Positions 1 through 7,893 of a DNA stretch of 11,829 bases are shown here, piece by piece; position 1 is the stretch's first letter, and each line of letters opens with the position of its first letter. Under the pieces are notes generated by a model, which saw nothing but the letters and a program-made list of their open reading frames with translations, ran no database searches and had not been told where the DNA came from. The stretch comes from Nitrospirota bacterium (GTDB lineage: Bacteria > Nitrospirota_A > Leptospirillia > Leptospirillales > Leptospirillaceae), in the NCBI GenBank assembly GCA_021844645.1, contig JAKBTA010000038.1, positions 1 to 11,829 of the forward strand, written 5' to 3'. The position numbers were made by a program, and so were the translations under genes.

Positions 1-25
1 AAAGGACAATGATGCTGGAGTCGCA

Positions 26-1932
<1,907 letters not shown>

Positions 1933-1985
1933 CTACCGCTTTCTTTTTAATTTGGCCTTCAGACCGGTGCAGAACTGATGTTCCG

Positions 1986-2051
1986 GGGGGAGTTTTCCGG
2001 CCCAGCGACTGGTTTTCCGGGATCATACCCGGAAAAACGCAAAACTCCCCC
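1986..2051 (-). promoter_or_regulatory. Nested inverted repeats in the purA leader
   Basis: The outer arms are 1986-1996 (GGGGGAGTTTT) and 2041-2051 (AAAACTCCCCC), a perfect 11-base pair. Inside, 2013-2021 (TTTTCCGGG) pairs with 2028-2036 (CCCGGAAAA) around a 6-base loop. TTTTCCGG also occurs at 1993-2000, so this copy could compete for the inner right arm and give an alternative fold. The structure lies between the MTH1187-type gene and purA, downstream of a candidate purA promoter, so it would be in the purA 5' leader. No T-run follows on either strand, so it is not a standard intrinsic terminator. A regulatory role is inference. Confidence 0.5.
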
Positions 2052-2080
2052 TTTTGTCGATTTTCTGAAAAACTTGTTCC

Positions 2081-2108
2081 ATCATAGCATTCAAGCGGGG
2101 CAGTCTAA
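2081..2108 (-). promoter_or_regulatory. Candidate purA promoter with extended -10
   Basis: Read on the minus strand, 2089-2081 is TGCTATGAT, an extended -10 (TGn plus TATGAT, five of six matches to TATAAT). Seventeen bases upstream is TTTAGA at 2108-2103, four of six matches to TTGACA. Transcription would start near 2074, giving purA a leader of about 150 bases that contains the nested inverted repeats. Judged by eye only. Confidence 0.4.
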
Positions 2109-2129
2109 AAGGGGAGCGCCCTGCTTCCC
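2107..2129 (-). terminator. Possible weak terminator after the MTH1187-type gene
   Basis: Immediately after the stop codon, on the minus strand, GGGAAGC (2129-2123) can pair with GCTCCCC (2117-2111) around a 5-base loop with one A-C mismatch. Four T residues follow (2110-2107). The stem is short and the T-run brief, so termination may be partial, leaving some read-through into purA. Confidence 0.3.
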
Positions 2130-2444
2130 TCAGATATGCTTGACGCTTCTGCCCAGATGTTTCTCGACGGAGTTGATCTTGCCTGCGATCCGGCCCGTTT
2201 GACCGGCGCGGGCATCCACCTTGATCGCAACGGAGATCCGTTCGCAATCCTGACTCATTCTCAGGTAACAGTCCCTGACAACGGCCATGACCTCGTCCCA
2301 CTCGCCTTCGAGGACGGTGCCCATGGGGTTCAGCTGGTAGGGGACTCCACTTTTGTCAATGATGTCAAGGGATCGGGATACATAGGCGCCGACACTTGCG
2401 CCTTTGTCCAGCGGGGACATGCTGAATTCGAGCAGTACGGACAT
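2130..2444 (-). CDS. MTH1187/COG0011 family thiamine-binding-type protein
   Basis: A 104-residue small cytoplasmic protein of the MTH1187 family (COG0011, formerly DUF77), whose members have a ferredoxin-like fold and often bind thiamine or related pyrimidines. The N-terminal MSVLLEFSMSPLDKG, then SGVPYQLNPMGTVLEGEWDEV, match the family, and length is normal at about 100 residues. The start is the ATG at 2444-2442 because AGGAG lies seven bases upstream and family members begin at MSV. A longer reading from 2543 would add 33 residues that do not look like family sequence. It is on the same strand as purA and about 200 bases upstream of it. The ligand is known only for some relatives, so thiamine binding here is inferred. 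Confidence 0.9.
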   Translation of the reverse strand: MSVLLEFSMSPLDKGASVGAYVSRSLDIIDKSGVPYQLNPMGTVLEGEWDEVMAVVRDCYLRMSQDCERISVAIKVDARAGQTGRIAGKINSVEKHLGRSVKHI

Positions 2445-2784
2445 GGAGAACTCCTGTCTGAATGGATGGTTGTTGTGTGAATCTCGTGAGAGTTTTCCGA
2501 AAAGGCTGTCTCTATGTTCCGGTGAGGATCCTCTTCCTGTCAATTATCCTGTCAATTATCCTGTCAATTTTTGCCCCCGGTAAAAAAACCAAAACATCGT
2601 CGCGAGAGTTAACAGATCTGTCACATTGTCTTGATCTTCCATTTGTCTGGGATCCTTAGGATGGTTCCCGTTCCGGGCACCAGAATCTCCCTTAACAGGG
2701 TGGCCGGACGAAAAACATTGTTGATCTGTTCATGGCTTGTGTCGATCTTTCATCCATTCGTTCCGTATTAAAGGAGGTTCTTTC
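2445..2784. other. 340-base intergenic region between divergent genes
   Basis: This gap separates the minus-strand MTH1187-type gene from the plus-strand porin and should hold both promoters. Visible features are a perfect 10-base palindrome GAGGATCCTC at 2524-2533, the triple 12-base repeat at 2536-2571, and a small hairpin at 2663-2681 (GGT-CCCG with CGGG-ACC). The AAAGGAGG porin ribosome site is at 2770-2777. An isolated CTGTCAC is at 2618-2624, without a partner at 11-base spacing. I could not choose a convincing -10 for either gene. Confidence 0.6.
2536..2571. repeat. Three tandem 12-base repeats (CCTGTCAATTAT)
   Basis: CCTGTCAATTAT is repeated exactly at 2536-2547 and 2548-2559, and a third copy at 2560-2571 differs only at its end (CCTGTCAATTTT). 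On the plus strand each unit contains CTGTCAA, like the half-site of a Pho box, but the period is 12 rather than the usual 11. On the minus strand each unit contains TTGACA, a consensus -35 hexamer, facing the MTH1187-type gene. The block is about 214 bases before the porin start and 92 bases before the MTH1187-type start. It may be an operator, a promoter element, or a slippage expansion. Confidence 0.85.
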
Positions 2785-4440
2785 ATGCGCAAGACTCGCC
2801 AAGTCGCCATCGGGCTTTCTGTCCTGGCAGCTGGGGTTCTGGCCCTTGCAACACAAAAGCCTGTCTGGGCGGCAAGTCTCGATGCCCCGACCCAAGTGGC
2901 GGACAACCTGACTCCGGACTCTCCCTATTCGAAGCCACAGCCAGCAACCCAGGCGCCCCCGGTTGATCCGGACCGATTGAACTCCGAAATCCATAATTCT
3001 TTTCAGAATCTGATTCCGGATGCTCCGCCGCCGGGCTATACCGCCATGGTGGGAAAATGGCAGACCATGATGTACGGGTTTGTGGAATTCGATTCGGTGT
3101 ATGATTCATCGAACTCCTTCAACAACTGGCCATTCAACGCCGGCGCGGCAAATGCCAGCACCATCCAGGGCGGCAGAACCTCAAGCGGGCAACTCTCCTC
3201 GCTCGGCGCAACGGTCGATCACAATGCCATGGGCTTTGATGTGAACAACTCCCGTATCGGTTTTGCCCTCTCTTCCCCGGTCTATAACGGGTATAAGCTC
3301 CGGGCTCTTCTGGAAATGGACTTTCTGGCCAATCCGGGTGAATCCCAGTACGGTCTAAACGGTGCTGGAGGAAATACGGGCTATCTGACGAATCCGATCT
3401 TCCGTATCCGTCATTTCTTTATGGACATCACGACGCCCGACTTCGGGAACTTCCTTCTGGGGCAGTACTGGTCACTGTTCGGATGGCAACCTTACAATAT
3501 CTACAACTCGGTCCAGATCGCGCCAGGTCCGGGAACGCTCTATGGACGCTTTCCCCAGGCCCGCTGGTACAAGATCGTCCATCTGACCGACGACAGTCAC
3601 ATCGAGGTGGCAGGCTCCGTCCAGATGCCGCCAGCCGAAACGTCGGGTGTTCCGACCTTTGTCGAGGGTATCAAGTACGCCGATACCGGCTGGATGGGAG
3701 AGGGAATGATCGGCAATACCGGAAAGGGGCAGTTCCCCCTTGCGATCGGTTTTTCCGACATCCAGACCAACTATGACGGGTATCTTGGGAATCCTGGAAC
3801 ATCAACAGGTCCAGGAAATCAAATTAATGCAAAGAGCCCAGCAGGCCAGGGCTTCAACAGCTTTACCTCGGCCTATGCCATCGATCTCTGGCTTCCGATC
3901 ATTCCGGTCAAAGACGGAAAGCCAGGCAACAACCTGACCCTGACGGCGGAGTATTCCTACGGACAGGGTGACGCCTGGCAGTTTCCGAACCTGAACTACG
4001 GAACGGGCGGTTCCTCTAGTGCAATTGGAGCGACTACTCCTGGATCGGCTGGGGTCTATCCTGGCGGCACTTTCTTTGTCAACGGAAATGCCTTCGTTCC
4101 GCTCGACACCCGATCCTTCAACGTGGATCTCCAGTACTATTTCCCGGATGATGCCCATACATCGATCGCCGTGGGTCTTGCCCAGACCGATGCGACCAAT
4201 CTCCAGAGCATCGCCAACACTGTTGGAGCCTATAATACAGGCGGCGCCGGCTCCACCAACGGGCTTTTCAAGTATTCCGCGGCGTGGACGGCCAATACCT
4301 TTGCTTTTGTCGACCTCTGGCACGACTTCACCCCTGCTGTTCGCGCAGGTCTTGAATACGGCCAGTTCGACACCCTCTACACCACAGGCATGAACGCCAT
4401 CGACAACCGCGTCATGATGTCCTGGTTCTACTTCTTTTAA
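2785..4440 (+). CDS. Outer-membrane beta-barrel porin (DcaP-like)
   Basis: A 551-residue exported protein. Residues 1-29 form a signal peptide: basic MRKTRQ, a hydrophobic stretch, then a VWA cleavage site. A proline-rich linker follows to about residue 85. The rest is rich in aromatic, Gly, Asn and Ser residues with alternating patterns typical of a barrel, for example MMYGFVEFDSVYD, NNSRIGFALSSP and NFLLGQYWSLFG. It ends in WFYFF, the C-terminal Phe expected for outer-membrane assembly. These blocks recall DcaP-like porins, but the exact family is uncertain. The start at 2785 follows AAAGGAGG at 2770-2777; an in-frame ATG at 2737 would place 16 extra residues before the signal. A strong terminator follows, so it is likely monocistronic. 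Lying beside the phosphate genes, it could pass phosphate or other anions, but no residue shows specificity. Confidence 0.88.
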   Translation: MRKTRQVAIGLSVLAAGVLALATQKPVWAASLDAPTQVADNLTPDSPYSKPQPATQAPPVDPDRLNSEIHNSFQNLIPDAPPPGYTAMVGKWQTMMYGFVEFDSVYDSSNSFNNWPFNAGAANASTIQGGRTSSGQLSSLGATVDHNAMGFDVNNSRIGFALSSPVYNGYKLRALLEMDFLANPGESQYGLNGAGGNTGYLTNPIFRIRHFFMDITTPDFGNFLLGQYWSLFGWQPYNIYNSVQIAPGPGTLYGRFPQARWYKIVHLTDDSHIEVAGSVQMPPAETSGVPTFVEGIKYADTGWMGEGMIGNTGKGQFPLAIGFSDIQTNYDGYLGNPGTSTGPGNQINAKSPAGQGFNSFTSAYAIDLWLPIIPVKDGKPGNNLTLTAEYSYGQGDAWQFPNLNYGTGGSSSAIGATTPGSAGVYPGGTFFVNGNAFVPLDTRSFNVDLQYYFPDDAHTSIAVGLAQTDATNLQSIANTVGAYNTGGAGSTNGLFKYSAAWTANTFAFVDLWHDFTPAVRAGLEYGQFDTLYTTGMNAIDNRVMMSWFYFF

Positions 4441-4462
4441 GAAACAACACCCAGCGCGACTG

Positions 4463-4500
4463 CCGGAAGGGGAGGGCATCCCTTTCCTTCCGGTTTTTTT
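4463..4500 (+). terminator. Strong intrinsic terminator after the porin
   Basis: A 14-base-pair stem (4463-4476 with 4480-4493, two G-T pairs) closes a CAT loop and is followed by seven T residues at 4494-4500. It sits 22 bases after the porin stop codon and separates the porin from the response regulator. Confidence 0.93.
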
Positions 4501-4633
4501 ATCAGATCCGCGGGTCTATCCCTGATCCGGTTTTCAGCTTTGTGACCGATTCTTTACAGCGTTGTTCTCTTGGTGACATTTGATGGATGTAGTGTATCAA
4601 AGTCGAGAGAAGGTCCTTGTAAAGGAGGTTGTG

Positions 4634-5407
4634 ATGAACGAGCAGGAAAATCGCCCCATTGTTGTCGTAGTCGATGATGAAGAGGATCTGTTGACGCTCC
4701 TGAAGAATCTTCTGGAGCGGGAAGGCTACCAGGTGTTGACGGCAAGGGACGGGGACGAGGGAATCTGGCTTTTGCGCCGTGTGATCGCCCGGGGCCGATT
4801 GAAGTTTGCGATTCTGGATCTGATGCTTCCCGTTACCGACGGGATCGAGCTTGTCCGGTTTATCCGGAAACAGAAAGAAATCCGGGATGTGCCGATCCTG
4901 GTCCTGTCGGCGGTTTCCGATACCGACAAACGGGTGCTGGCGCTTGAGGAAGGTGCCGACGACTTCTTGTCCAAGCCCTTTTCGACACGGGAGCTTGTCG
5001 CCAGAGTTCATGCTCTGGACCGCCGTGTCGAGCAGACAAGACAGGAACCGGGGGTCCCCAAGGGACGCTTTGAAATGGGCGAGCTTCTTGTCGATACAGG
5101 GAGACATGAAGTTCGTGTGGGTGGACGTGAAATCCGTCTGACCCCCATCGAGTTCCGGATTCTGGCGCATCTGATATCCCGGGGAGGTTTTGTCATCGAG
5201 CGCCATGCCCTCATGATTGCTCTTTGGGGAGAGGACTGGGAGGTTGAGGAACACAACCTCAACGTTCATATCTGGTCGCTTCGAAAAAAGCTGGGAGAGA
5301 CGCCGGGGGAGCCAAAATATATCGAAACGCTTCGGGGGACAGGATATCGCCTGAAAGATACCGGAGCAACCGCTCCCGTTCGGGCGGTCTCGCTGGAAAA
5401 CCGATAG
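4634..5407 (+). CDS. phoB: OmpR/PhoB-family response regulator
   Basis: A 257-residue two-component response regulator, probably the activator of the phosphate-starvation regulon. The receiver domain (about 8-125) has the acidic pocket Asp14-Asp15, phospho-acceptor Asp62 in ILDLMLP, the switch residue Ser92 and Lys114 in SKPF. The winged-helix DNA-binding domain (about 145-240) has LTPIEFRILAHL and a recognition helix region HNLNVHIWSLRKKL, ending in GTGYRL. It is somewhat longer than the usual 225-235 residues because of extra residues at the N-terminus, before the phospho-acceptor strand, and in the tail. The start is the ATG at 4634 because AAAGGAGG lies at 4621-4628; the ATG at 4580 has no such site. 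No sensor kinase gene is adjacent. The name PhoB rests on the Pho box and pst genes directly downstream; another OmpR-family role is possible. Confidence 0.87.
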   Translation: MNEQENRPIVVVVDDEEDLLTLLKNLLEREGYQVLTARDGDEGIWLLRRVIARGRLKFAILDLMLPVTDGIELVRFIRKQKEIRDVPILVLSAVSDTDKRVLALEEGADDFLSKPFSTRELVARVHALDRRVEQTRQEPGVPKGRFEMGELLVDTGRHEVRVGGREIRLTPIEFRILAHLISRGGFVIERHALMIALWGEDWEVEEHNLNVHIWSLRKKLGETPGEPKYIETLRGTGYRLKDTGATAPVRAVSLENR

Positions 5408-5443
5408 GGATTCTGCTTGTTTTATAAGGGTTCCGGGAAGCTT

Positions 5444-5460
5444 CCGGATCGGAAATCCGG
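5444..5460. repeat. Short hairpin after the response regulator
   Basis: CCGGAT (5444-5449) pairs with ATCCGG (5455-5460) around a 5-base loop, next to the palindrome GGAAGCTTCC. No T-run follows, so it is not a normal terminator. It sits just before the Pho box and may only mark the end of the regulator transcript. Confidence 0.35.
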
Positions 5461-5474
5461 GGGGTCGGTGAGAA

Positions 5475-5516
5475 ATGTCATCGTTTTGTCATCGATCTGT
5501 CATGCGGATGTATCAG
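5475..5516 (+). promoter_or_regulatory. Triple Pho box and promoter of pstS
   Basis: Three 7-base half-sites stand in tandem at exact 11-base spacing: ATGTCAT (5475-5481), TTGTCAT (5486-5492) and CTGTCAT (5497-5503). This matches the known PhoB box of CTGTCAT-type direct repeats with 4-base spacers. In such promoters the boxes replace the -35, and a possible -10, TATCAG at 5511-5516, lies seven bases after the last repeat. This predicts induction of the pst operon by phosphorylated PhoB when phosphate is scarce. Confidence 0.88.
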
Positions 5517-5560
5517 CGCTGTGGGAAAACTGAAAAAACATTTTCATGAGGAGGTTTACA

Positions 5561-6688
5561 ATGTCCAAAAAAATGCCGGGGGGGCTGTTTTCTTTGGCCG
5601 CGATAAAGTCTTCGGTATCAACGGTTGCTGCAGGACTTTTTGTTGCCACGGCCTTGTTCGGCCCGGGGGTTTCATCGGCTTACGCCGGATCGGATCTGAC
5701 GATCTCGGGTTCCTCGATGCTTTTTCCCCTTGAGCAGGTCTGGGCGGAGGCTTACCAGAAATCCCACAAGGGAGTTCACATCTCTGTCGCCTCGACCGGT
5801 TCCGGTTTCGGCATTGCCAATGCTGCCAACGGAAATATCTCCATCGGAGCATCGGATGCCTATCTCACAAAGACCTTCAGGAAGCGTTATTCCAATCTGG
5901 TCTCCATTCCGATTGCTTTTGACGATGCCCAGGTCATCTACAATATTCCCGGCATCGACAAAAAGACCGTCCTGAAGCTTGACGGACCGACGGTTTCAAG
6001 AATCTACCTCGGCAAGATCCGCTACTGGGATGATGCCAGGATCAAGGCCATGAATCCGGATATCTCATTTCCGCATACCAAGATCAAGGTGACCCATCGG
6101 GCAGACGCTTCCGGGACAACCTTTGTTTTCACGGATTACCTGAACCAGACGTCAAAGCTCTGGTATAACCAGGTCGGCCGGGACCTTGCCCCTGCCTGGC
6201 CTGTCGGGTCGGGATACAATGGATCCGATGCGGTGGTGGCTGCGGTCATGTCGACACCCGGTGCGATTGGATATGTCGGTCTGGGATGGATCAAGGAGTA
6301 TCACCTGTCTTCCGCAGCCCTTAAGAACAAGTTTGGAAATTATGTCGTCGGAACCATCGACACGATCAAGAAAGCGGGATACTCAGCCCTGAAAGATCCT
6401 GAATTTCCCAATGACTTCAATCGCTCGATCGTATGGAACCTCAAGGATCCAGGTGCCTATCCGGATGCGAACTTTGAGTTCTGGATGGTGTCGACGAACC
6501 TCGACGGTGCTTCGATGAAGCAGGTCCGAAAGCTGATCTTGTGGGCTTTGGGTCCTGGCCAGGCCAAGAAATATACGGTGTCAAGCGGCTTTGCTCCCCT
6601 TCCGTTTGAACCGTTGAAGCCCCGACTCAACCACATCCTCAACCGGCTTCTTCCTGGAAACAGCAAAAACGAAGTTTCTCCTGGATAG
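5561..6688 (+). CDS. pstS: Phosphate ABC transporter substrate-binding protein PstS
   Basis: The periplasmic phosphate receptor of the Pst uptake system, 375 residues. An N-terminal export signal spans about 1-42, with a hydrophobic core around 20-38 and SSAYAG near cleavage. There is no lipobox Cys, so the protein is likely free in the periplasm. Phosphate-contact motifs typical of PstS are visible: GSSMLFP (50-56), STGSGFG (78-84), GASDA (96-100) and RADASGTTFVFTDYL (180-194), with Arg180, Asp182, Ser184 and Thr186 as likely ligands. The C-terminal part ends in a proline-rich tail. AGGAGG at 5549-5554 gives the start at 5561; the in-frame ATG at 5546 abuts that ribosome site and is unlikely. 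It is the first gene after the triple Pho box and is followed by two GC-rich hairpins before pstC. Confidence 0.95.
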   Translation: MSKKMPGGLFSLAAIKSSVSTVAAGLFVATALFGPGVSSAYAGSDLTISGSSMLFPLEQVWAEAYQKSHKGVHISVASTGSGFGIANAANGNISIGASDAYLTKTFRKRYSNLVSIPIAFDDAQVIYNIPGIDKKTVLKLDGPTVSRIYLGKIRYWDDARIKAMNPDISFPHTKIKVTHRADASGTTFVFTDYLNQTSKLWYNQVGRDLAPAWPVGSGYNGSDAVVAAVMSTPGAIGYVGLGWIKEYHLSSAALKNKFGNYVVGTIDTIKKAGYSALKDPEFPNDFNRSIVWNLKDPGAYPDANFEFWMVSTNLDGASMKQVRKLILWALGPGQAKKYTVSSGFAPLPFEPLKPRLNHILNRLLPGNSKNEVSPG

Positions 6689-6711
6689 ACCAAGCAAGAG
6701 ACTTTAGTTCC

Positions 6712-6754
6712 GCCGGCCGGGTCAGAAGGCATTTCTCCTTCTCCGGCCGGCTTT
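6712..6754 (+). terminator. GC-rich hairpin between pstS and pstC
   Basis: GCCGGCCGG (6712-6720) pairs with CCGGCCGGC (6743-6751), and inside it AGAAGG (6724-6729) pairs with CCTTCT (6737-6742), followed by TTT at 6752-6754. The short T-run makes it a leaky terminator or a 3' stabilising hairpin. Either would give more pstS message than pstCAB message. Confidence 0.65.
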
Positions 6755-6760
6755 ATAAGC

Positions 6761-6788
6761 GGGTGGTCCGGCCGATGCCGGGCCGCCC
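6761..6788 (+). repeat. Second GC-rich hairpin between pstS and pstC
   Basis: GGGTGGTCCGGC (6761-6772) pairs with GCCGGGCCGCCC (6777-6788), 12 pairs including two G-T, with a CGAT loop. Only GATCTTTG follows, so it lacks a proper T-run. It sits ten bases after the first hairpin and about 42 bases before the pstC ATG. Confidence 0.6.
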
Positions 6789-6830
6789 GATCTTTGTCTG
6801 AATGATATAAAAAGCTCCTTCGGGGTGCCA

Positions 6831-7892
6831 ATGGAAAAGACCAGGGACGAGAAGATGGAAAATGCCGAGATCAATGCCAGCGATGTGCTCCGCCAAACTC
6901 CTTCATCCGGGGATGGACAGCTTGCTCAGGCTTCCCGACGCCTGATGAGAGGATCCCATCTTACAAGGGAAGACCGGATGTTCGGATGGACGCTCAAGGG
7001 AGGGGCCCTTTTTATTCTCATTCTCTTTCTGATTGTTCTCGGTGTTTGCTTTGTGACCGCCTGGCCATCGATCACGAAGTTCGGTTTCGCATTCCTCTGG
7101 TCCTCCGCCTGGAACCCCAGCCGGGAAATCTTCGGTGCATTCCCCTATCTTGTCGGGACCCTTTGGGTGACCGGTATCGCACTTGTCGTGGCGATTCCCG
7201 TTGCGATCCTTTCGGCGCTGTTCCTTTCCGACTATGTTCCCAAATGGCTTGGCGGGATCGTTTCAACTCTTATGGAAATGCTTGCCGGCATTCCATCGAT
7301 CGTGTTCGGCGCATTCGGAATTGCCTTTGTCGTCCCCCTTCTCAGGGATCATGTCGAGCCGTTTATTGCCCGCACCCTCGGCGCCCACTGGGACTTTTTC
7401 AACGGAGATCCGATGGGATACGGAATCCTCGCTGCGGGTCTTGTGGTGGCTTTCATGATCATCCCGCTTGTTGCCACGGTGACAAGGGACTCCCTGTTGA
7501 TGGTTCCCAAAGAGATGGTTGAGGCCTCCTATGCTCTGGGTGCAACCCAGGTCGAGACATTGCTTTTTGTAAAACTGAAGGCGGTCATCCCCGGGATCAT
7601 CGGATCGGTGACTCTTGGTTTCGGCCGCGCTGTCGGCGAGACGATGGCGGTGCTGCTTCTTATCGGAAACCAGGGTTCGATCCCCCAGACGATCCAGGAT
7701 GTCGGCTATACGATCAGCGCCCTTCTGGCCAATACCTTTACCTATGCGGTCATTGATCCCCTGTACTCTGCTGCGGAAGTGGAACTTGGCCTGATTCTTC
7801 TCCTGATCACCCTGGTCATGAATACTCTCGGCCGAAAACTTCTGATGAGACTTATGGGAGGAAGGCTTGCCGGTTCGGTGGGGGGAGGATAG
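6831..7892 (+). CDS. pstC: Phosphate ABC transporter permease PstC
   Basis: One of two inner-membrane channel subunits of the Pst phosphate importer, 353 residues from the ATG at 6831. About 55 polar residues precede the first membrane helix (ALFILILFLIVLGVCFVTAW). Further helices are visible around LVGTLWVTGIALVVAIPVAI, MLAGIPSIVFGAFGIAFVV, LAAGLVVAFMIIPLVATV, IIGSVTLGFGRAVGETMAVL and LGLILLLITLVMNTLG, giving the usual six. The EAA-type loop VPKEMVEASYALGAT contacts PstB. The signature GRAVGETMAV keeps both Arg and Glu. The start is uncertain: GTG at 6825, ATG at 6831 and ATG at 6855 (with AGGGA upstream) are all possible and differ only in the polar N-terminus. pstA begins one base after its stop, so the two are translationally linked. 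Confidence 0.94.
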   Translation: MEKTRDEKMENAEINASDVLRQTPSSGDGQLAQASRRLMRGSHLTREDRMFGWTLKGGALFILILFLIVLGVCFVTAWPSITKFGFAFLWSSAWNPSREIFGAFPYLVGTLWVTGIALVVAIPVAILSALFLSDYVPKWLGGIVSTLMEMLAGIPSIVFGAFGIAFVVPLLRDHVEPFIARTLGAHWDFFNGDPMGYGILAAGLVVAFMIIPLVATVTRDSLLMVPKEMVEASYALGATQVETLLFVKLKAVIPGIIGSVTLGFGRAVGETMAVLLLIGNQGSIPQTIQDVGYTISALLANTFTYAVIDPLYSAAEVELGLILLLITLVMNTLGRKLLMRLMGGRLAGSVGGG

Positions 7893-7893
7893 C

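Noticed and set aside
2536..2571. Tandem repeat as a CRISPR array
   Set aside because: The units are 12 bases with no spacers between them, far shorter than CRISPR repeats, and no cas genes are near.
2618..2632. CTGTCAC followed by TTGTCTT as a Pho box
   Set aside because: Spacing is 8 bases rather than 11 and the second unit is poor.
2462..2659. 65-codon plus-strand frame with a hydrophobic LSII repeat
   Set aside because: Its hydrophobic part comes from the 12-base tandem repeat, and no ribosome site lies at a proper distance from its ATG. Kept only as a side note to the repeat.
3802..4479. 225-codon minus-strand open frame
   Set aside because: Antisense to the porin and running through its terminator; no ribosome site or family motif.
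4537..4590. Possible Pho box upstream of the response regulator
   Set aside because: Only one clear half-site (ATGTCAC on the minus strand, 4579-4573); the positions 11 bases either side do not match.
4502..5269. 255-codon minus-strand open frame
   Set aside because: Antisense to the response regulator; no recognisable domain.
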